Origin: Plenodomus lindquistii | Taxonomy: Eukaryota; Ascomycota; Dothideomycetes; Pleosporales; Leptosphaeriaceae | DNA: 64,000 nt | Assembly: GCA_025504975.1 (NCBI GenBank) | Contig: JANUWI010000006.1 | Location: forward strand, 992,001-1,056,000 | Direction of reading: 5' to 3' | In this document: positions 52,699-64,000 of the stretch, piece after piece | How the letters are laid out: each line of letters begins with the position of its first letter | Numbering within the stretch: position 1 is the stretch's first letter | The notes under the pieces: model-generated | What the model saw: the letters and a program-made list of their open reading frames with translations, nothing else | Databases searched by the model: none | Told to the model about the DNA's origin: nothing | Translations under genes and position numbers: made by a program

Positions 52699-54102
52699 AT
52701 GGAACTACTTCATTTTCTCGGTTTGCCACCATTGTGGGCAATACCATTCATTGTCGTACTAGCATTGCTGCTCTTGGAGAGGAAACGGATAAGGAAGACT
52801 TTCCAGGTAGAATGTACAGCACGAAGTAAATGGAGGCAGTTTGAATAACAGATCGCAGACTCAGAGATCTTCTACACCAATTTCTCAGCACAAGGCCAGC
52901 AAAACAGATGGGCAGTTCAACATCGAAGCATACTACGCCATCACGCCCATCCCAGACTTCAACATTACCACCGAAGAACCCCTCCAAATCAGACCCTTTA
53001 AGCCAAAATACCACATGACAATGGGTTTGTCAACCGCCCCCCTCCCCTCTCATCCCCATCCACTCACCCTCCCCACCAGCCATCGAGAACCTACCCTTCT
53101 CCTCCCTCCTCCCCTTCGACAACACCTACTCAACCCGAATCGCCATCCGCAAATCCCTCCTCGAGCAAGAACGCCACGAAGTCCTCGCCTGCAACCCACG
53201 CGCCATCCCCTCAGTCCTAGAACTATACACCTACCTAACCTCCACCTACCTCCCGACGCGGTACCCCACGCTCTTCAACCTCACCCCCACCCACCTCCTC
53301 AACACCACGCTCTCCACCTCCCTACCCCTACACCTCTCCCCCACCCAATCCAACGCCGACCTGGCCCTGCACCTCCTCGGCTCAACCATTGATTCAGAAT
53401 TCCTCCTCCTGCTGCCCTCGACCGACCCAAAGGACAGCGGAAAATACAAACTAGAAGCCTACATCAACACTTTCCCCTCTGGCTTCTCCACGCGCGCAAA
53501 ACTAAACATGCTGTTATCTGAAATCCACTCTCCGGTCCCGCATTACCCTGAGAAACTGGAGAAAAGCATGGATAGGTTCTTTGCGGAGTTGCAGGTCGGC
53601 AGGTGTGTTAAGAGGAATAATTGGAGTGTGAGTGTGGGTGGGGAGTTGTTTTGTCTAGCGGGGAACCATATGAGTGCTGAGGAACATGATGGGACATTGG
53701 CAAAGGAAGGGGACGAAGAGGAAAAGGATGAGGAGGAAGTTGATTTAAGGAAGACGGTGTTGCGGTGTGAGAGACAGACGTTGCATCGGTTACCGGGGAC
53801 TGGGGCGTTGGTGTTTGCGTTCAAGGTATGTGTGTCCAGGCGACCTTTCTCATACTCCCCCGTTGCCCCCTCGAGCAGAGCAGGCACAAAAAATGTGAAA
53901 CGTGGTAACAACTGACAATACGCAGACGTACATCTACCCCATCTCCGACCTCCGCAACGAAGGCAGCGGCCCCGTCCTCGCCGACGCAATCGACGGCCTG
54001 GCAAAGGGTAGTGTCCCCCGCATAGCAGTATACAAGAAACAAGTTGTCTGGGGCGAAAAAGTAAAAGCGTTTTTAAGGGGTGAGATAGATATGGACTCTT
54101 GA
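52699..54102 (+). CDS. DUF3445 protein (heme-dependent oxidative N-demethylase-like)
   Basis: Four exons (52699-52806, 52865-53024, 53080-53825, 53926-54102; introns 52807-52864, 53025-53079, 53826-53925), 396 residues. An N-terminal membrane anchor (LPPLWAIPFIVVLALLLLE, ~9-27) precedes the DUF3445 domain: IRPFKPKYHMTMAIENLPF (~78-96), YSTRIAIRKSLLEQERHEVL, SVLELYTYLTSTYLPTRYP, FPSGFSTRAKLNMLLSEIHS, PVPHYPEKLEKSMDRFFAEL, VKRNNWSVSVGGELF, RCERQTLHRLPGTGALVFAF and KTYIYPISDL. Bacterial relatives form the heme subunit of an oxidative N-demethylase for methylamines; the activity of fungal members is unknown. Exon 3 is strongly C-biased at its start and G-rich at its end. Splice phases agree. Confidence 0.85.
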
Positions 54103-54284
54103 ACGTAAATGGTTGGATCTAGTTATCGACAATGATCTACTACAGACATATGATATCTGCCGTCTGTTCATCATCTACCTCAATCTATGCAAAGATGAAA
54201 GGAGCGCAAAAAAAAAACATACAACAGCGGGGTTTCATTCGCTACTGATTACCTATAGTACCTTGAACTAACAACCCGCCAGTA

Positions 54285-54543
54285 TCATGCACGTAAGCTG
54301 TAGTCAAGGCCTGTCATTACTCCAATAGCCTTGACGGCTATGCGCTCACCTGGTTTCCGCAATACCGGTAAATCCAGAGCACCAATCGATTCCTGCGCCA
54401 AGAATGAGGCGTATGCAATACCAAACGTAATCCTCCGGTTGAATATCTCGAGACTCCAAGTTCCAGCCATGTCGGTATGATGTTGTGATCTTGTGCAGAT
54501 AGGCCGGGATATCATGGTGAAACTCGCTCACGTCAAGACTCAT
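54285..54543 (-). CDS. Possible small gene or gene fragment
   Basis: Exon 54543-54350 (VSEFHHDIPAYLHKITTSYR, GWNLESRDIQPEDYVWYCIR, LILGAGIDWCSGFTGIAET) may join by a 52-nt GTGAGC intron to a 13-nt last exon ending at 54285, giving 68 residues. The frame is open further upstream (VARTLRGQGLYNEQPDRYRS) to about 54660, so the true 5' end may lie under the 3' flank of the kinase-like gene. Sequence looks protein-like but I recognise no family; it may be a relic of a longer gene. Confidence 0.35.
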
Positions 54544-54749
54544 ACTTCTATACCTGTCTGGTTGTTCGTTGTATAGACCTTGGCCGCGGAGTGTGCGAGC
54601 GACTAGCTGTAGCGGAGATTGCTGGATCGCTATGGATGAGGATGGATCGTGTCAAGTGTAAGCAAGAGCTCGTTCTAGTATGGTTGCATCTCACTACTGT
54701 GAGTCACGCGAGCCTGCAAAGGTTCTATACCAGATCCTATCGAGGTGTT

Positions 54750-56536
54750 TCAGAACGGCCATATCCTACGGACTTGTTCTGGAGACTTGTTGTATTCTCT
54801 ACTTCTGCTTATCATCTCCTCCCGCAAATCGTTATTCTGCCGTACTTTCAACGCAAAGTCCAGCTTCGGGGAGATCCAGCCTTCGGGATCAGTGTCAAGG
54901 AGCTTTCTAGCTATTTCCTGAATCCCATGGAAGTCGCGGTATTCCTGGAACTGCTGGTTGTGCTTTTTCATGTCCTCTTCGTTGAAGTTAAATGGGCATT
55001 GACCTCCGAAGCCAATATCGTCCCAGGCCTCAGCAATCTGTATAAGATATGCGCGAAGTGGTATTATACCCTCCTTTGACGCTTCTCCACATCTTGTGAA
55101 AAGATCCTGGAGGAATGAGGGCATGAAGAAGGCTTTGTATGCTTGCGGATTGTGGACTGAAGAAGCTACTTCGTATGCCTTGGCCATCTTGGCTTGTCTC
55201 GTCTTGAACTCAACAATCTGCTTATCGACAGGATCCAGAGTCTCATAATCTTCAGGTAGCTCAGGCATTGCTGAGTCTAAGACAAAGTCAGGGTCCACGG
55301 ATAGAAATTCTGGGAAGCGAGCTTGTAGAAGTAGTGGTGAGACTGAAATTGACTGCCAGTCGATGAGCGAGACAACCTTTGTTGGATCTTCAGAGGATAC
55401 GTAGATGTTACCCATGTGCAGATCTGTGTGCCACAAAACTGGCTGAGAAAATCTGTCAATGATCGTCGTGCCTGTATCTAGTCTAGACATGACCTCCATG
55501 GCCATGTCTAGAACGGCCACTTGTTCTTCAGTAGAGATAGAAGGCAGGTCAGACGTCATGCTCGAGTTACGCTCTTTGATGCGCGCAATTTCACGTCGCA
55601 CGAGTGCTTTACCAAGAGATGAAATAATTAGCCCTATCATAGATGTTAACCAAAGAAGTTTGTAGTTTCTCGTTCAACTCACATGGACCTCGATCGAACT
55701 CTGGAGGCACAAAATTTGTACCTTCCCCCGGCTGGCTGATCCACTGTCGCTCACACGACGGTCCTATGCAGGATTTCTGCGAAGGATCTATATCATGACT
55801 CAACTCAAATTGCGTCTCATCCTTGCCCAATGATTCGCGCAGGTACAAGCTTCCACTTGCAGGAAAGCGTATAGATGCAAGTTCACCTTCTAGTTCTGTT
55901 ATCCGCTGGACAAGTTCAAAGCGATCAGAATCGCTCATAGAACCCCAGGTATTGAATAATTGTAACCCGGAGGCCTTTTCCATGATAATGTACTCAGCGC
56001 CAACAGGATTTGATGGATCTGAGCTCCATGCTAAGACCTTAGGCACGGGAATACTAGTGTGTGTTTGTACTGTTGATAATAGTATAATTAGTCTCCGTAC
56101 ATGTATCATACGTGGCGGTGATACGCTTACAGTAGTGAAGGACAGCCACCTCTGAGGCAGTTGTATACTTTGGTGGACCGGCAATAGGGAAGGAAATCTT
56201 GACGACAAATTCCCGCCCGTCCTCTTTTCGCATGAGAAGTGCCTTGCTGAATCCTCCTTCAAACTTCTCAATCGCTTGAATAGGTGAGACTGGCCCACCA
56301 ACCGATGCGGCTACAGAGCAAAGCTGGTCAACATCAAATTGAACAAACCTACGATTGCAAGCGTAGGCTTCATTGACGAGAAAACGGCCATTTGTGTAAG
56401 CGAATAGCTCGTCGCGGCTGATGGACTTGCCCCGACATGTAATGGAGAGGTCACGGGAGAAGCGGGCCGACGCGGATTGGCCGCTGCTTCTCCAAGCCCT
56501 CTTGCAAACGCTGATCAGCGTTTGCAATAAGGCCAT
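54750..56536 (-). CDS. Aminoglycoside phosphotransferase-fold protein, AIM9-like
   Basis: Three exons (56536-56131, 56069-55683, 55633-54750; introns 56070-56130 and 55634-55682), 558 residues. It has a protein-kinase-like APH fold. N-terminal basic region MALLQTLISVCKRAWRSSG (possible mitochondrial targeting), then YTNGRFLVNEAYACNRRFVQ and KFEGGFSKALLMRKEDGREFVVKISFP (nucleotide loop and Lys, ~95-120), PVGAEYIIMEKASGLQLFNTW (hinge, ~165), LWHTDLHMGNIYV with the H-x-D ... N catalytic motif (~335) and VVSLIDWQSISVSPL (second Asp). The C-terminal helical part ends MISRSREYNKSPEQVRRIWP. Budding-yeast AIM9 is mitochondrial with no defined substrate; fungi carry many paralogues. The residues needed for phosphotransfer look intact. 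Confidence 0.88.
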
Positions 56537-57852
56537 AACTGTCGTCTTTCGGGTTGGATACTGGGCCGTTTGATGTTGTAATGCTGATTGTTAGGTTGGC
56601 ACGAATGCGCGCGTGTGCATATATATACCTTACGCGCCTGCCAGCACTAGATCGGCGCTAACGAGCTCGGCACTTCCCAGGACCAATCAGAGTGTAGATT
56701 GGCGCCAACGACGGACAGTACCTTTGGCTTTATCCTTTTCATGCACATATCGCGACTTTTTGATTTGGGTTGCACTGCTCGGAACGAAGAGCAATTTCCG
56801 CGGTTATCTCAAGGCAGGAAAGAGGGTTGTTTACAAAGCGGAAATGTCGAGGTCTGGGTCTCTCTAGGTGTCGACGAGATGGAATCCGGGCTGCCTCAGA
56901 TGGGTCGATTAGGCCAGCCCAACACCAACACCGCAACAACGCAACTACTACACAGATTGTGTTAGTTAAGGTCAGGGTTAGGAAAATTCGAGGTAGAGGT
57001 AGAGGTAAGGACTATAAGACATGGTATAATAAAAGAGTACATGAAGAAGACTTTGTAAGGACCTGCGTGTTCCGACAGAGAACAGGGCACCTACAAAAGA
57101 CCTGCGCGCAGCCTACATTTGGTCCATATTCCCAAGTGTACCTTCCGAAAGTACTGTCCTGAGGCAGCCCGGATGGATTCTGTGGCTTTGGGTGCGTCAG
57201 ATGGTCAATAGGATTGTGAAAGACCATGTGCAGGCAACGAATAGAAAAGCGTATATACCATATCCCTCGGAGTGAGGATATTCTCACCCCATGCCTCATA
57301 TTAGTCGCAAGCTCGGTCAATTGCATGGGGCGCTTTGGGCGTGGGGAATATTCAGTAGGTCAAGGCTGTACAAAGCAGCAAACAGATTTACTCGGGGATA
57401 ACTGGAAGAACAGCGTAGACAGCAGTCTTTGAAATTTACATAGAGAAGTGCAGATAAATAGTGATAGTCCCAGATACGGAGTTCCATCAACAGAGAACAT
57501 ACTCTATACTCAGAAGAGACCAAATCCAGTACCTTGATGAACGCCGAGTCGGACTGGGATCCTTGTTTTCGAAGTTTGCGTCGGGGCACGTTACCGCGGA
57601 ATACTCGTCATGTCTAAATGAAACCCTTTGTCCTTTTTGTCGTACTGTTTATGTCTTAAATACCATCTTGTGCTGTATGTACCCCACTCACACCTCCAGA
57701 GCCATGGAAGTCGGTCCACTCCACCGCTAGCTTGTCAAGATACCCCTTTCGCGTCTGAAATCTGTATAGTACATATATTATCACCCGAAACTAATAGTTC
57801 AATGATAGAACTCGCCCTGAATCGCCCAACGTAGATCGGTAAAGCAAGTTGC
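56537..57852. other. Intergenic region with possible retroelement relic
   Basis: 1.3 kb. A plus-strand frame at about 56950-57162 reads VRKIRGRGRGKDYKTWYNKR and RTCVFRQRTGHLQKTC. The second has the spacing of a Gag zinc knuckle (C-x2-C-x4-H-x4-C) with the second Cys changed to Arg, next to a basic RGRGRGK tract. No ATG-led gene, LTR pair or polymerase sequence is seen. The rest has no feature. Confidence 0.35.
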
Positions 57853-60437
57853 TTACCGTCTAATACCACGTTTGATCATGGGCGGCTTGACAACAGCTGA
57901 GCTGGCAGCTTTCGGTGGTGCTGTCTTGCTAGCAAAGAACTTGTGAGAGAGCGCTTCCTTGGGAGAGAGACGCTTCTCAACGTTCATATGCAGACTTGCG
58001 CTAAGTAAATCTGCAAGGTCGTTCAATTCTGTAACGGTTGGCCCGCCCGTGGTGATGTTCCTTGCCGCATCATGGACTCGAGTCTTCATGTCACGATTGA
58101 CTTTCTTTTGTTGCTCAATCTTGCGTACCGAAAGCTATTCACGATTAGCTCAGTTTGATGACTCGAGATCGTGGCACAAACCTTATTGTACTGATCAACC
58201 TCACGGCTGATGAACTTCAGCGGAGGTCCCAATTCAAAATTATCCAGGATGTTGTTCGCGAGGCCTTTGCGCAATAGCTTCTCGCTTGGCCATCCCAGGC
58301 AATCCATGAAGGCTTTGATCATCTGGTTGTTCGACCTCCCGGTGAAGAGGATCTTGCCCGTCCACAGCTCGTACACTGTACAGCCAACAGCCCACATATC
58401 GACTGGATAGCCGATGTCCATGCCCAAAATGATCTCTGGCGCGCGATAGAATCGACTGACCAAATACTCCGTCCGTTCAATAACGTCTCTTTTGTCGACA
58501 GCGGTACCGAAATCTGCAAGCTTGATAGTCTTCTTGTCAGCAGAGACCAGGACGTTGTCAGGCTTCAGGTCAAGATGAATGACCTGGCAATTTTGTAGAT
58601 GCTGAAGACCAAGGAACATCTGCTTGGCATATATACGAACAGCCGGAAGAGTGAGACCATGACCGTTGGTCTCCTCTTTGAGGAGATCTCGCAAATTCTT
58701 CGACATGTGCTCAAAGACGATACACAGATGCCCTTTATGGTCGAAAGAGCCAAGTAAGCGGATGATGTGCCGTTTATCCTGCGGGTCTGCTTCATTGACT
58801 TTTCGCAAGAAATCCATTTCCTTCTGACTGGCCTTCCTCATAAGTTCATTCCTGCGAATCATCTTCACAGCAACCATCTTCGGGCTCTGCTCGCTACCGT
58901 CCCCGTCAACCTCTTCGGCCTGAGCGACATTAGCGAAGACACCTCGTCCGAGCGTTTTGATGAGTCTGTATCGTCCGCCATTCACAAGCTCATTACTGAT
59001 CAACTTGTAGTAGCCCTCTGGGTCGTCCCAGTTGTCCAGCATCTTTTCATCGAGAACGGTACCCTTCGTTGGCACATTGACTTCCGTCGCTACCTCGACT
59101 TCTTCATCTTCGTCATCGGAAGCAAACATGTCGAACTCTTTCTTCAACTTTTTCACTGGGGCTGATTTCTCTGCAGGCAAGGTCGAAAGGGCTTTGGGAT
59201 CCGTTTCATGATACGCATCAGAAGACACTTCGGAATTTTGCGTCTTCTTAGCGGCCCGCTCACGGTCATCTAACATGTCTTGAACAGGGTCGTAGTCCGC
59301 AGCGGAGGGGCTATCAGCGGCAGGGCTGTTGGGTCCACTGTATCCTCCTTGTTTGTCAACCATCATGACATCCGGTGATGCTGGGACCGAATTGAGATCG
59401 CCGTTGCGAGGGGATGCGAAAGGCGAGATTGGGCTGTCTGCATATGGCGTGGGAGAAGCGATGTTCGGTGTCGTGGCCTCGGAGGCGTTCGTAAGTATGG
59501 CTTGGTGAAGGAGGTCTCCTTTGGGTTTCTGCTGCTCTGCTGCAGCTCGTATAGCTGCCCAACGACGGCGTTTCTCTTCACGCGACTCTTGCGTTGGTAC
59601 CTTCTCCTCAACAGGCGCTACTACAGTCCCAGCTTCTTCAGATGTTTTCCTGCAACCTTCATCAGTTTGTGTAAGAAGAGTAGCGAGCTCTACTTACATG
59701 TCCACATCGTCACTCACGCTGGACTGTCGCTTCTGTGTATCTGAGGCATCGCGGGAAGAGTGGTCCTCACGTGGACGTGTTTGACGATCCTCTGACCGCT
59801 GGCGATCGCTACGGCCGGCCGCTTTCCGTGCATGTTCCAGTGAAAGGCCATCTTGAAAGTTGGGGACAGGGTTAGGATTTTCAACCTCCGCGTATGAAAT
59901 TGGCTTCACGTAAGATCGATCCACAAACTCGCCTTTGCCTTTCACGAATCCTGCAGGAGGCGCACCTCCGCCTCGAGCGAATGCATCAGACCTGGCTCGA
60001 TGATCACGGTGTCTATTCTGATCAGTGTAGACTCGCTTGTCAGGTCGATTGCCACGAGGTGGCGAAGCTTTGCGCTTGTGATGTGGTTGCAAGTCGTTAC
60101 CAGCATGACCATGGTCAGGACGATTTCGACGATATGGCGAGGGTGAGCGATCGCCATCGCGACTCCTGCGATATGGGGATGGCGAACGCGTGCGCTTGCG
60201 GCGGTAAGGCGAAGGTGAGCGACTCAATGCGCGGTATTTATATCCTGGTTGAGTCAACTTAGATGCTGATGGGGCACATTGAGGTCGGCAGAAAGTACCA
60301 TGACTATCCGAGGTGCCATCTAGTCCGAAGACCCTGTTGGAGCCGTTAATCGCAGGTTCGCTGGACTGATTGACTGTGTTTGCCTTGTGTTGGGTTCCGG
60401 TAACCTCGCCTTCTGAAGTAGGGCTGGCGCGAGACAT
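57853..60437 (-). CDS. prp4: PRP4 serine/threonine kinase, pre-mRNA splicing
   Basis: Three exons (60437-59698, 59649-58182, 58134-57853; introns 59650-59697 and 58135-58181), 829 residues. PRP4 kinases phosphorylate U4/U6-U5 tri-snRNP proteins during spliceosome activation. The N-terminus is an RS-like region (SRSPSPYRRKRTRSPSPYRR, ~75-110) and an acidic middle (FDMFASDDEDEEVEVATEV, ~440). The kinase domain runs from ~500: YRLIKTLGRGVFANVAQAEE (P-loop), KMVAVKMIRRNELMRKAS (ATP Lys), FEHMSKNLRDLLKEE, CQVIHLDLKPDNVLV (HLD in place of HRD), TIKLADFGTAVDKRDVIERT (DFG), YLVSRFYRAPEIILG (activation segment) and PVDMWAVGCTVYELWTGKI. The HLDLKPDN and SRFYRAPE sequences are PRP4-specific. The C-terminal exon ends KPPMIKRGIRR. 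The divergent SR-factor gene upstream is in the same pathway but not adjacent. Confidence 0.96.
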
Positions 60438-61557
60438 TTTGGCCTCGACAATTATATCGCGTACGGCTTCTATAGACAGGCAACGATCTGGGTGTCAGCG
60501 TGCTTCTTGTTGTGGTGCGGCAGATTGTCTCTATCACTGACTGTGTCCCAGAGCAGAAGCGCTCGACAACTTGCCCGGCGGAAGCAGGGTCTGTGTAGGC
60601 AAGGGAGCACGCAGAGAAGAAGACACAGGTGCGATTGCACTATAACCGTGTTCAGTATGCACGATAGTGAGGAGCGCAAGACGCGATTGTATTGCGACTA
60701 CGTTCGCGATACTCGCGGGGAAACCGCGGTTCGATGGTGGAGTCAGAGCTTTCCGGGCTTGGCATCACGTGCTCTCTCACGCTGACAGCCAACATCATCA
60801 TCAGGAACAGTTCGTCAATGATCAATGAAATTGATTTACGAACTAGTCGGGTAAGGTACAAGATTGCGACGCGATGACTAGGTATTTCCCTGAGACTTGC
60901 AAGGTGTCTCTCAGGTATACGGTGACTACCGCTGTGACCGGTCATTTCAGTCATGCCTAGATTCGCGAGGCCCAGGTCTGTCCACCATTTGCAGCTTATT
61001 CTATATCTCTGCATGTTCATCATTCTCTTCCTCGACCTCGTTCTCGGTTCTCTTATTCCTCCATTGGCATCCACAATCTGCTCCGTGACCCCCTTGAGCT
61101 TCTCTCTGGCCTTCCAAACTCTGTCTTTGACCTCGTATTGTGATTCCTCACACACGAGCTCGAGGCCCTAATTTTCGATCCTCCAACTCAGTGAATTTCT
61201 TGATCGGCTTAGTGGGCGTTTAGAATAGTATCACGTGGGTGAAGTGAAGCTAGGATTCCGCAGCCAGTACGCTTGTCTGCTTTGCCTGCTCGACATCAGC
61301 TTTGATGACGGGTTGTTGATTTGGTAGCTGCCTTCTTCGTGTCCTTGAGCGTCTTCCAACACAAATAACTCTGTATTCCTAATGGGGTGAATATTTTCCA
61401 AACCAGTTTCCAAAAGTCCAGCCCCTGGCTGTATCTCTTTCAATAATTTCACCGATCAAGATGGCCCGAGAGTGCGGTCAACATGTCCAATGACCTCACC
61501 ATGGTCTACCATGATCGAGCAGCAGATTGATTACATTTTCGAAGCAGCAGTTTAACT
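60438..61557. other. Region with degraded-looking coding traces, minus strand
   Basis: Two minus-strand frames look partly protein-like. One, from about 61180 to 60652, has EESQYEVKDRVWKAREKLKG and TEQIVDANGGIREPRTRSRK but no ATG at its start; an acceptor-like AAATTAG precedes it. The other, 61452-61231, reads LLKEIQPGAGLLETGLENIH and EDAQGHEEGSYQINNP. The in-frame sequence between (KKFTELEDRK) runs on in another frame. I could not join them with phase-consistent introns, so this may be a pseudogene or an incompletely modelled gene. Confidence 0.25.
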
Positions 61558-64000
61558 CCAGGATGCAGCGCATACAGGGAATTGGGCCTTGACAAACAAA
61601 GCGCAATCGTAGACTAGTCCTGATTGGTACGGGAACGCGAAAGAACGATCTGCACATTCCATTCGCAAGGTGCATTTACGGTAAATACTGGGAGTGTCCA
61701 GACTGGGCCAGAAGAGACGAGGAAGTAAAAGATCCTGCACATCATACGAATGTGGCGTCTGGGGCTTGGCCTACCTACAACTACCTGAAACGATACTAGC
61801 AGGTACTGTGCAGAAAAGAATTCGGTTGTACATAACTTGTACTAACCTGGGAGAGGAGGAAGCGGCTTCCGGACCCAAGGAAGGAAGTGTGGTGTACAGT
61901 AACGGGCGCATGCCAGGCCAATCTGTCTGTAACACGCTTCACAACCTGATATTCCACAAGCCGATGGGCCGCAAGTTGCACAAACGAAAACGAGGAAACA
62001 TTTGGAAGATACCTTTGCGAAGCGCTTGAAAGAAACGCCACTGCTTCGTGAAACCCCTGCCAGCCTCGTTACCGACAAATTTCGGAATTCAGCCCAGCAG
62101 CCAAATCTGTCCAATCACCGCAACGCGCATCGAGGGCCCGCCACGCGTTTATAGGGTACCTAAACGCCTCGGTAGTGCGTAGATCATGTGATTTCCCACG
62201 ACGTGCTTTGGGCGTTCTCCTGAGAACTGATCTATGGATCACCTGTATGCATGAGTATAGTCCTTAGTCATTCAAATGTTGTGCCGCGGAGTGTTTGATA
62301 TCGGGTAATGATCCCTCTGTTAAATAAATCAGTGGACCGACTTCGGGACATACAACATACGTACGGCCCGAAAGTACATGAATGAACCTAGGCATGCTTG
62401 GAACTCAGCCTCTTTGGTGGTGTTCCGCGACAGAGAGACATACACATTGTAGTCGGTGTGAACCATGTACAGTCAGTCTATACGGTGAACACGTATGTAG
62501 TGGATGAGCCTGCAGAATGGGGTGATTTCGACTCCTGCTTCGGGCCGGCCGACATGCTGTGCTGCACGAGAGAAACGCGATTAAACGCAACGTACGTTCA
62601 TAGATGCTTGCAGTCTTGGTCTTCGAGTACTCAACTCGCGACGTGTCTCGAAGAAGCATGCCTGAACGTCTCTGGGGATTAGGGTGCTTTGTCATGTTGT
62701 GTAGGGTTTGAGCGGTCACCTCCGAAAACATCTTGCATCTCCGCTTCATGCTTGCTGTGCCACCTGCAACCGGGAATGGAGCGAGCGCCCTGGCGACTAC
62801 GCATTGCGGAATGAAGGCAAATTGGACTATTGGTGTCACCACTGGCGTCGCCCATACGATCACTCTCGCACGATTATGTGTACGTAGTTCTCTGGTACTG
62901 TGAGCTCGGGCGCAGGTCCAACTGCAAGGTTCAGCAGCCGCAAGTCTATGCTACTATGCCCAGGCAAAGATTTTTCGACGGAAAGCAGAGGTTGTTGGGT
63001 GCGTGGAACAGTTGCACATCTGTTTGTACCGATCAGACGGCCCGGGAGTCGTTCCGGAGCCACAGATTCGCTGCAGTGACTTGCGGCATAAAGCTTGTCA
63101 AGACCCTGATCAGCCGTGCGCCAGATCGTTGGGTCACGATGAGAACGGCTGCCAGGGGTGTGTACTGTGCAGGCGGGCTTGCAAGCCCGCTCCAGATTCC
63201 CGCCCTTTGCGTCGATGTAGTGTGCCGAACTGATCCTGCCCAACTGCTCTTGGCTGTTGTGTCGAGCTACGAAGTACGTAAGTGGCCTCTGTCAAAGTCC
63301 ATGTCGGCATTTACGAAGTGCTACGTCAAGTATCGGTGAAATGCGGCCATTTGAGTGCAGAGAACAGTTCGTGGCAGCTATCGACGCAAGGCCTGGGCCC
63401 TGCCTCGGGCCTGTTCTTTGCAGCATACGACATCCTCCTGTAAACTAATGTCCCAACATGTGGTGATTGGGCTAAAGCTCACTACCTCGTCAGCGAAGCG
63501 AAGCGGCCGCTCTTCCAACTTAGCGGACCGTAGGTGTTTGAATTTTGCAATTGGGCATAGGCTTCGGACCACCCGTGCTGCTTCAGAGGTATGCAGCTTT
63601 AGTGGCGCGTCGATGGCCACGTGCGATGCAGCGGCGGCCATCATGCAACGTAGATTTCCAGCGACCTACTTCGCATGGTCACATTGTGGCATTGGTGGCC
63701 AACTGCTGACGTAGCGTATGCAGCTCTCAGATTGGGTTGCAAGACACAACCGGCCTGGTCATATCCTCATTGCGATAGCGAAGCGGCTGCATTGGGAAAC
63801 TGAGCCTAGGCTTCCTTTTCCTTCAGAGGAAACCTTGTAGGTGTACTCATGCGCTCGGGTAAGGCTCTGGGTCACGTTTTGTTGGCATAGCAAGAACAAT
63901 TGTGTGCTCCTACACCATACACTAGACAGCGCCAGGGCCATTCAAATCAATTGTCTCTCCTTGTGAGAAGTTAGTAATAGGTGGGGGAGGCTATAGCCTG
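61558..64000. other. Right end, no supported gene
   Basis: 2.4 kb in which all frames are short, ATG-poor or without domain content; the longest (62830-63339 plus) has no recognisable motif. No tRNA-like B-box arrangement, rRNA or LTR pair was seen. It may be promoter, spacer or old repeat sequence. Confidence 0.45.

Noticed and set aside
62830..63339. 169-codon plus-strand frame near the right end
   Set aside because: The translation has no motif, hydrophobic pattern or homology that I can recognise, and the first ATG is internal.
1..64000. tRNA, rRNA, CRISPR arrays, long LTR pairs
   Set aside because: I looked for tRNA B-box-like GGTTCRANNCC contexts, direct spaced repeats and long terminal repeats and found none convincing; a covariance-model tRNA scan would settle it.

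Overview
The window is nuclear DNA of a filamentous ascomycete. The genes carry many short spliceosomal introns (mostly 44-65 nt, with GTRNGT-like donors and CTRAY-like branch points). The proteins include fungal-restricted families: Zn2Cys6 regulator, SIP5, DUF3445, AIM9-like kinase and fungal CorA-like proteins. A dothideomycete of the Pleosporales is my best guess from overall gene style; that is inference. There is no operon logic. Gene models below were built by eye, matching open frames to splice sites and checking that phases agree across each junction.

Left part (1-12 kb): a compact group that reads as a catabolic or detoxification cluster. It holds a cupin and an SDR dehydrogenase sharing one divergent promoter, a flavin reductase-like protein, a ten-exon Zn2Cys6 regulator, an FMNH2-dependent NtaA/SnaA/DszA-type monooxygenase and an isocitrate lyase/PEP mutase-family protein divergent from it. 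The reductase could supply reduced flavin to the monooxygenase, and the dehydrogenase, cupin and lyase-like protein could process the product. The substrate is unknown. A 170-bp TA-flanked MITE lies inside the cluster.

12-28 kb: SIP5, a secreted aldose 1-epimerase, an alpha/beta hydrolase, the PLP-binding YggS/PROSC protein, two related BTB genes flanking a small zinc-finger gene, and a CorA-like membrane protein.

27.5-37.5 kb: two members of an uncharacterised family with a conserved intron position, with small membrane ORFs beside them; an acidic hypothetical protein; a hydroxyquinol/catechol 1,2-dioxygenase; a tiny AT-hook/HMG-like protein; a small membrane protein; and a third BTB-like gene.

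37.5-49.9 kb: a RING-like protein with a PQQQ minisatellite, a secreted alanine-rich repeat protein containing a duplicated exon-intron unit, ETF-ubiquinone oxidoreductase, an SR splicing factor with a 6-nt microexon, a 2-kb microsatellite-rich gap, and a proline/serine-rich coiled-coil protein.

51-64 kb: a Dap1-like heme protein, a DUF3445 protein, an AIM9-like kinase-fold protein, the PRP4 splicing kinase, then about 3.5 kb with no convincing gene. Housekeeping genes (PRP4, SR factor, ETF-QO, YggS, SIP5) are interleaved with lineage-specific ones, so this looks like an ordinary chromosome arm with accessory patches.
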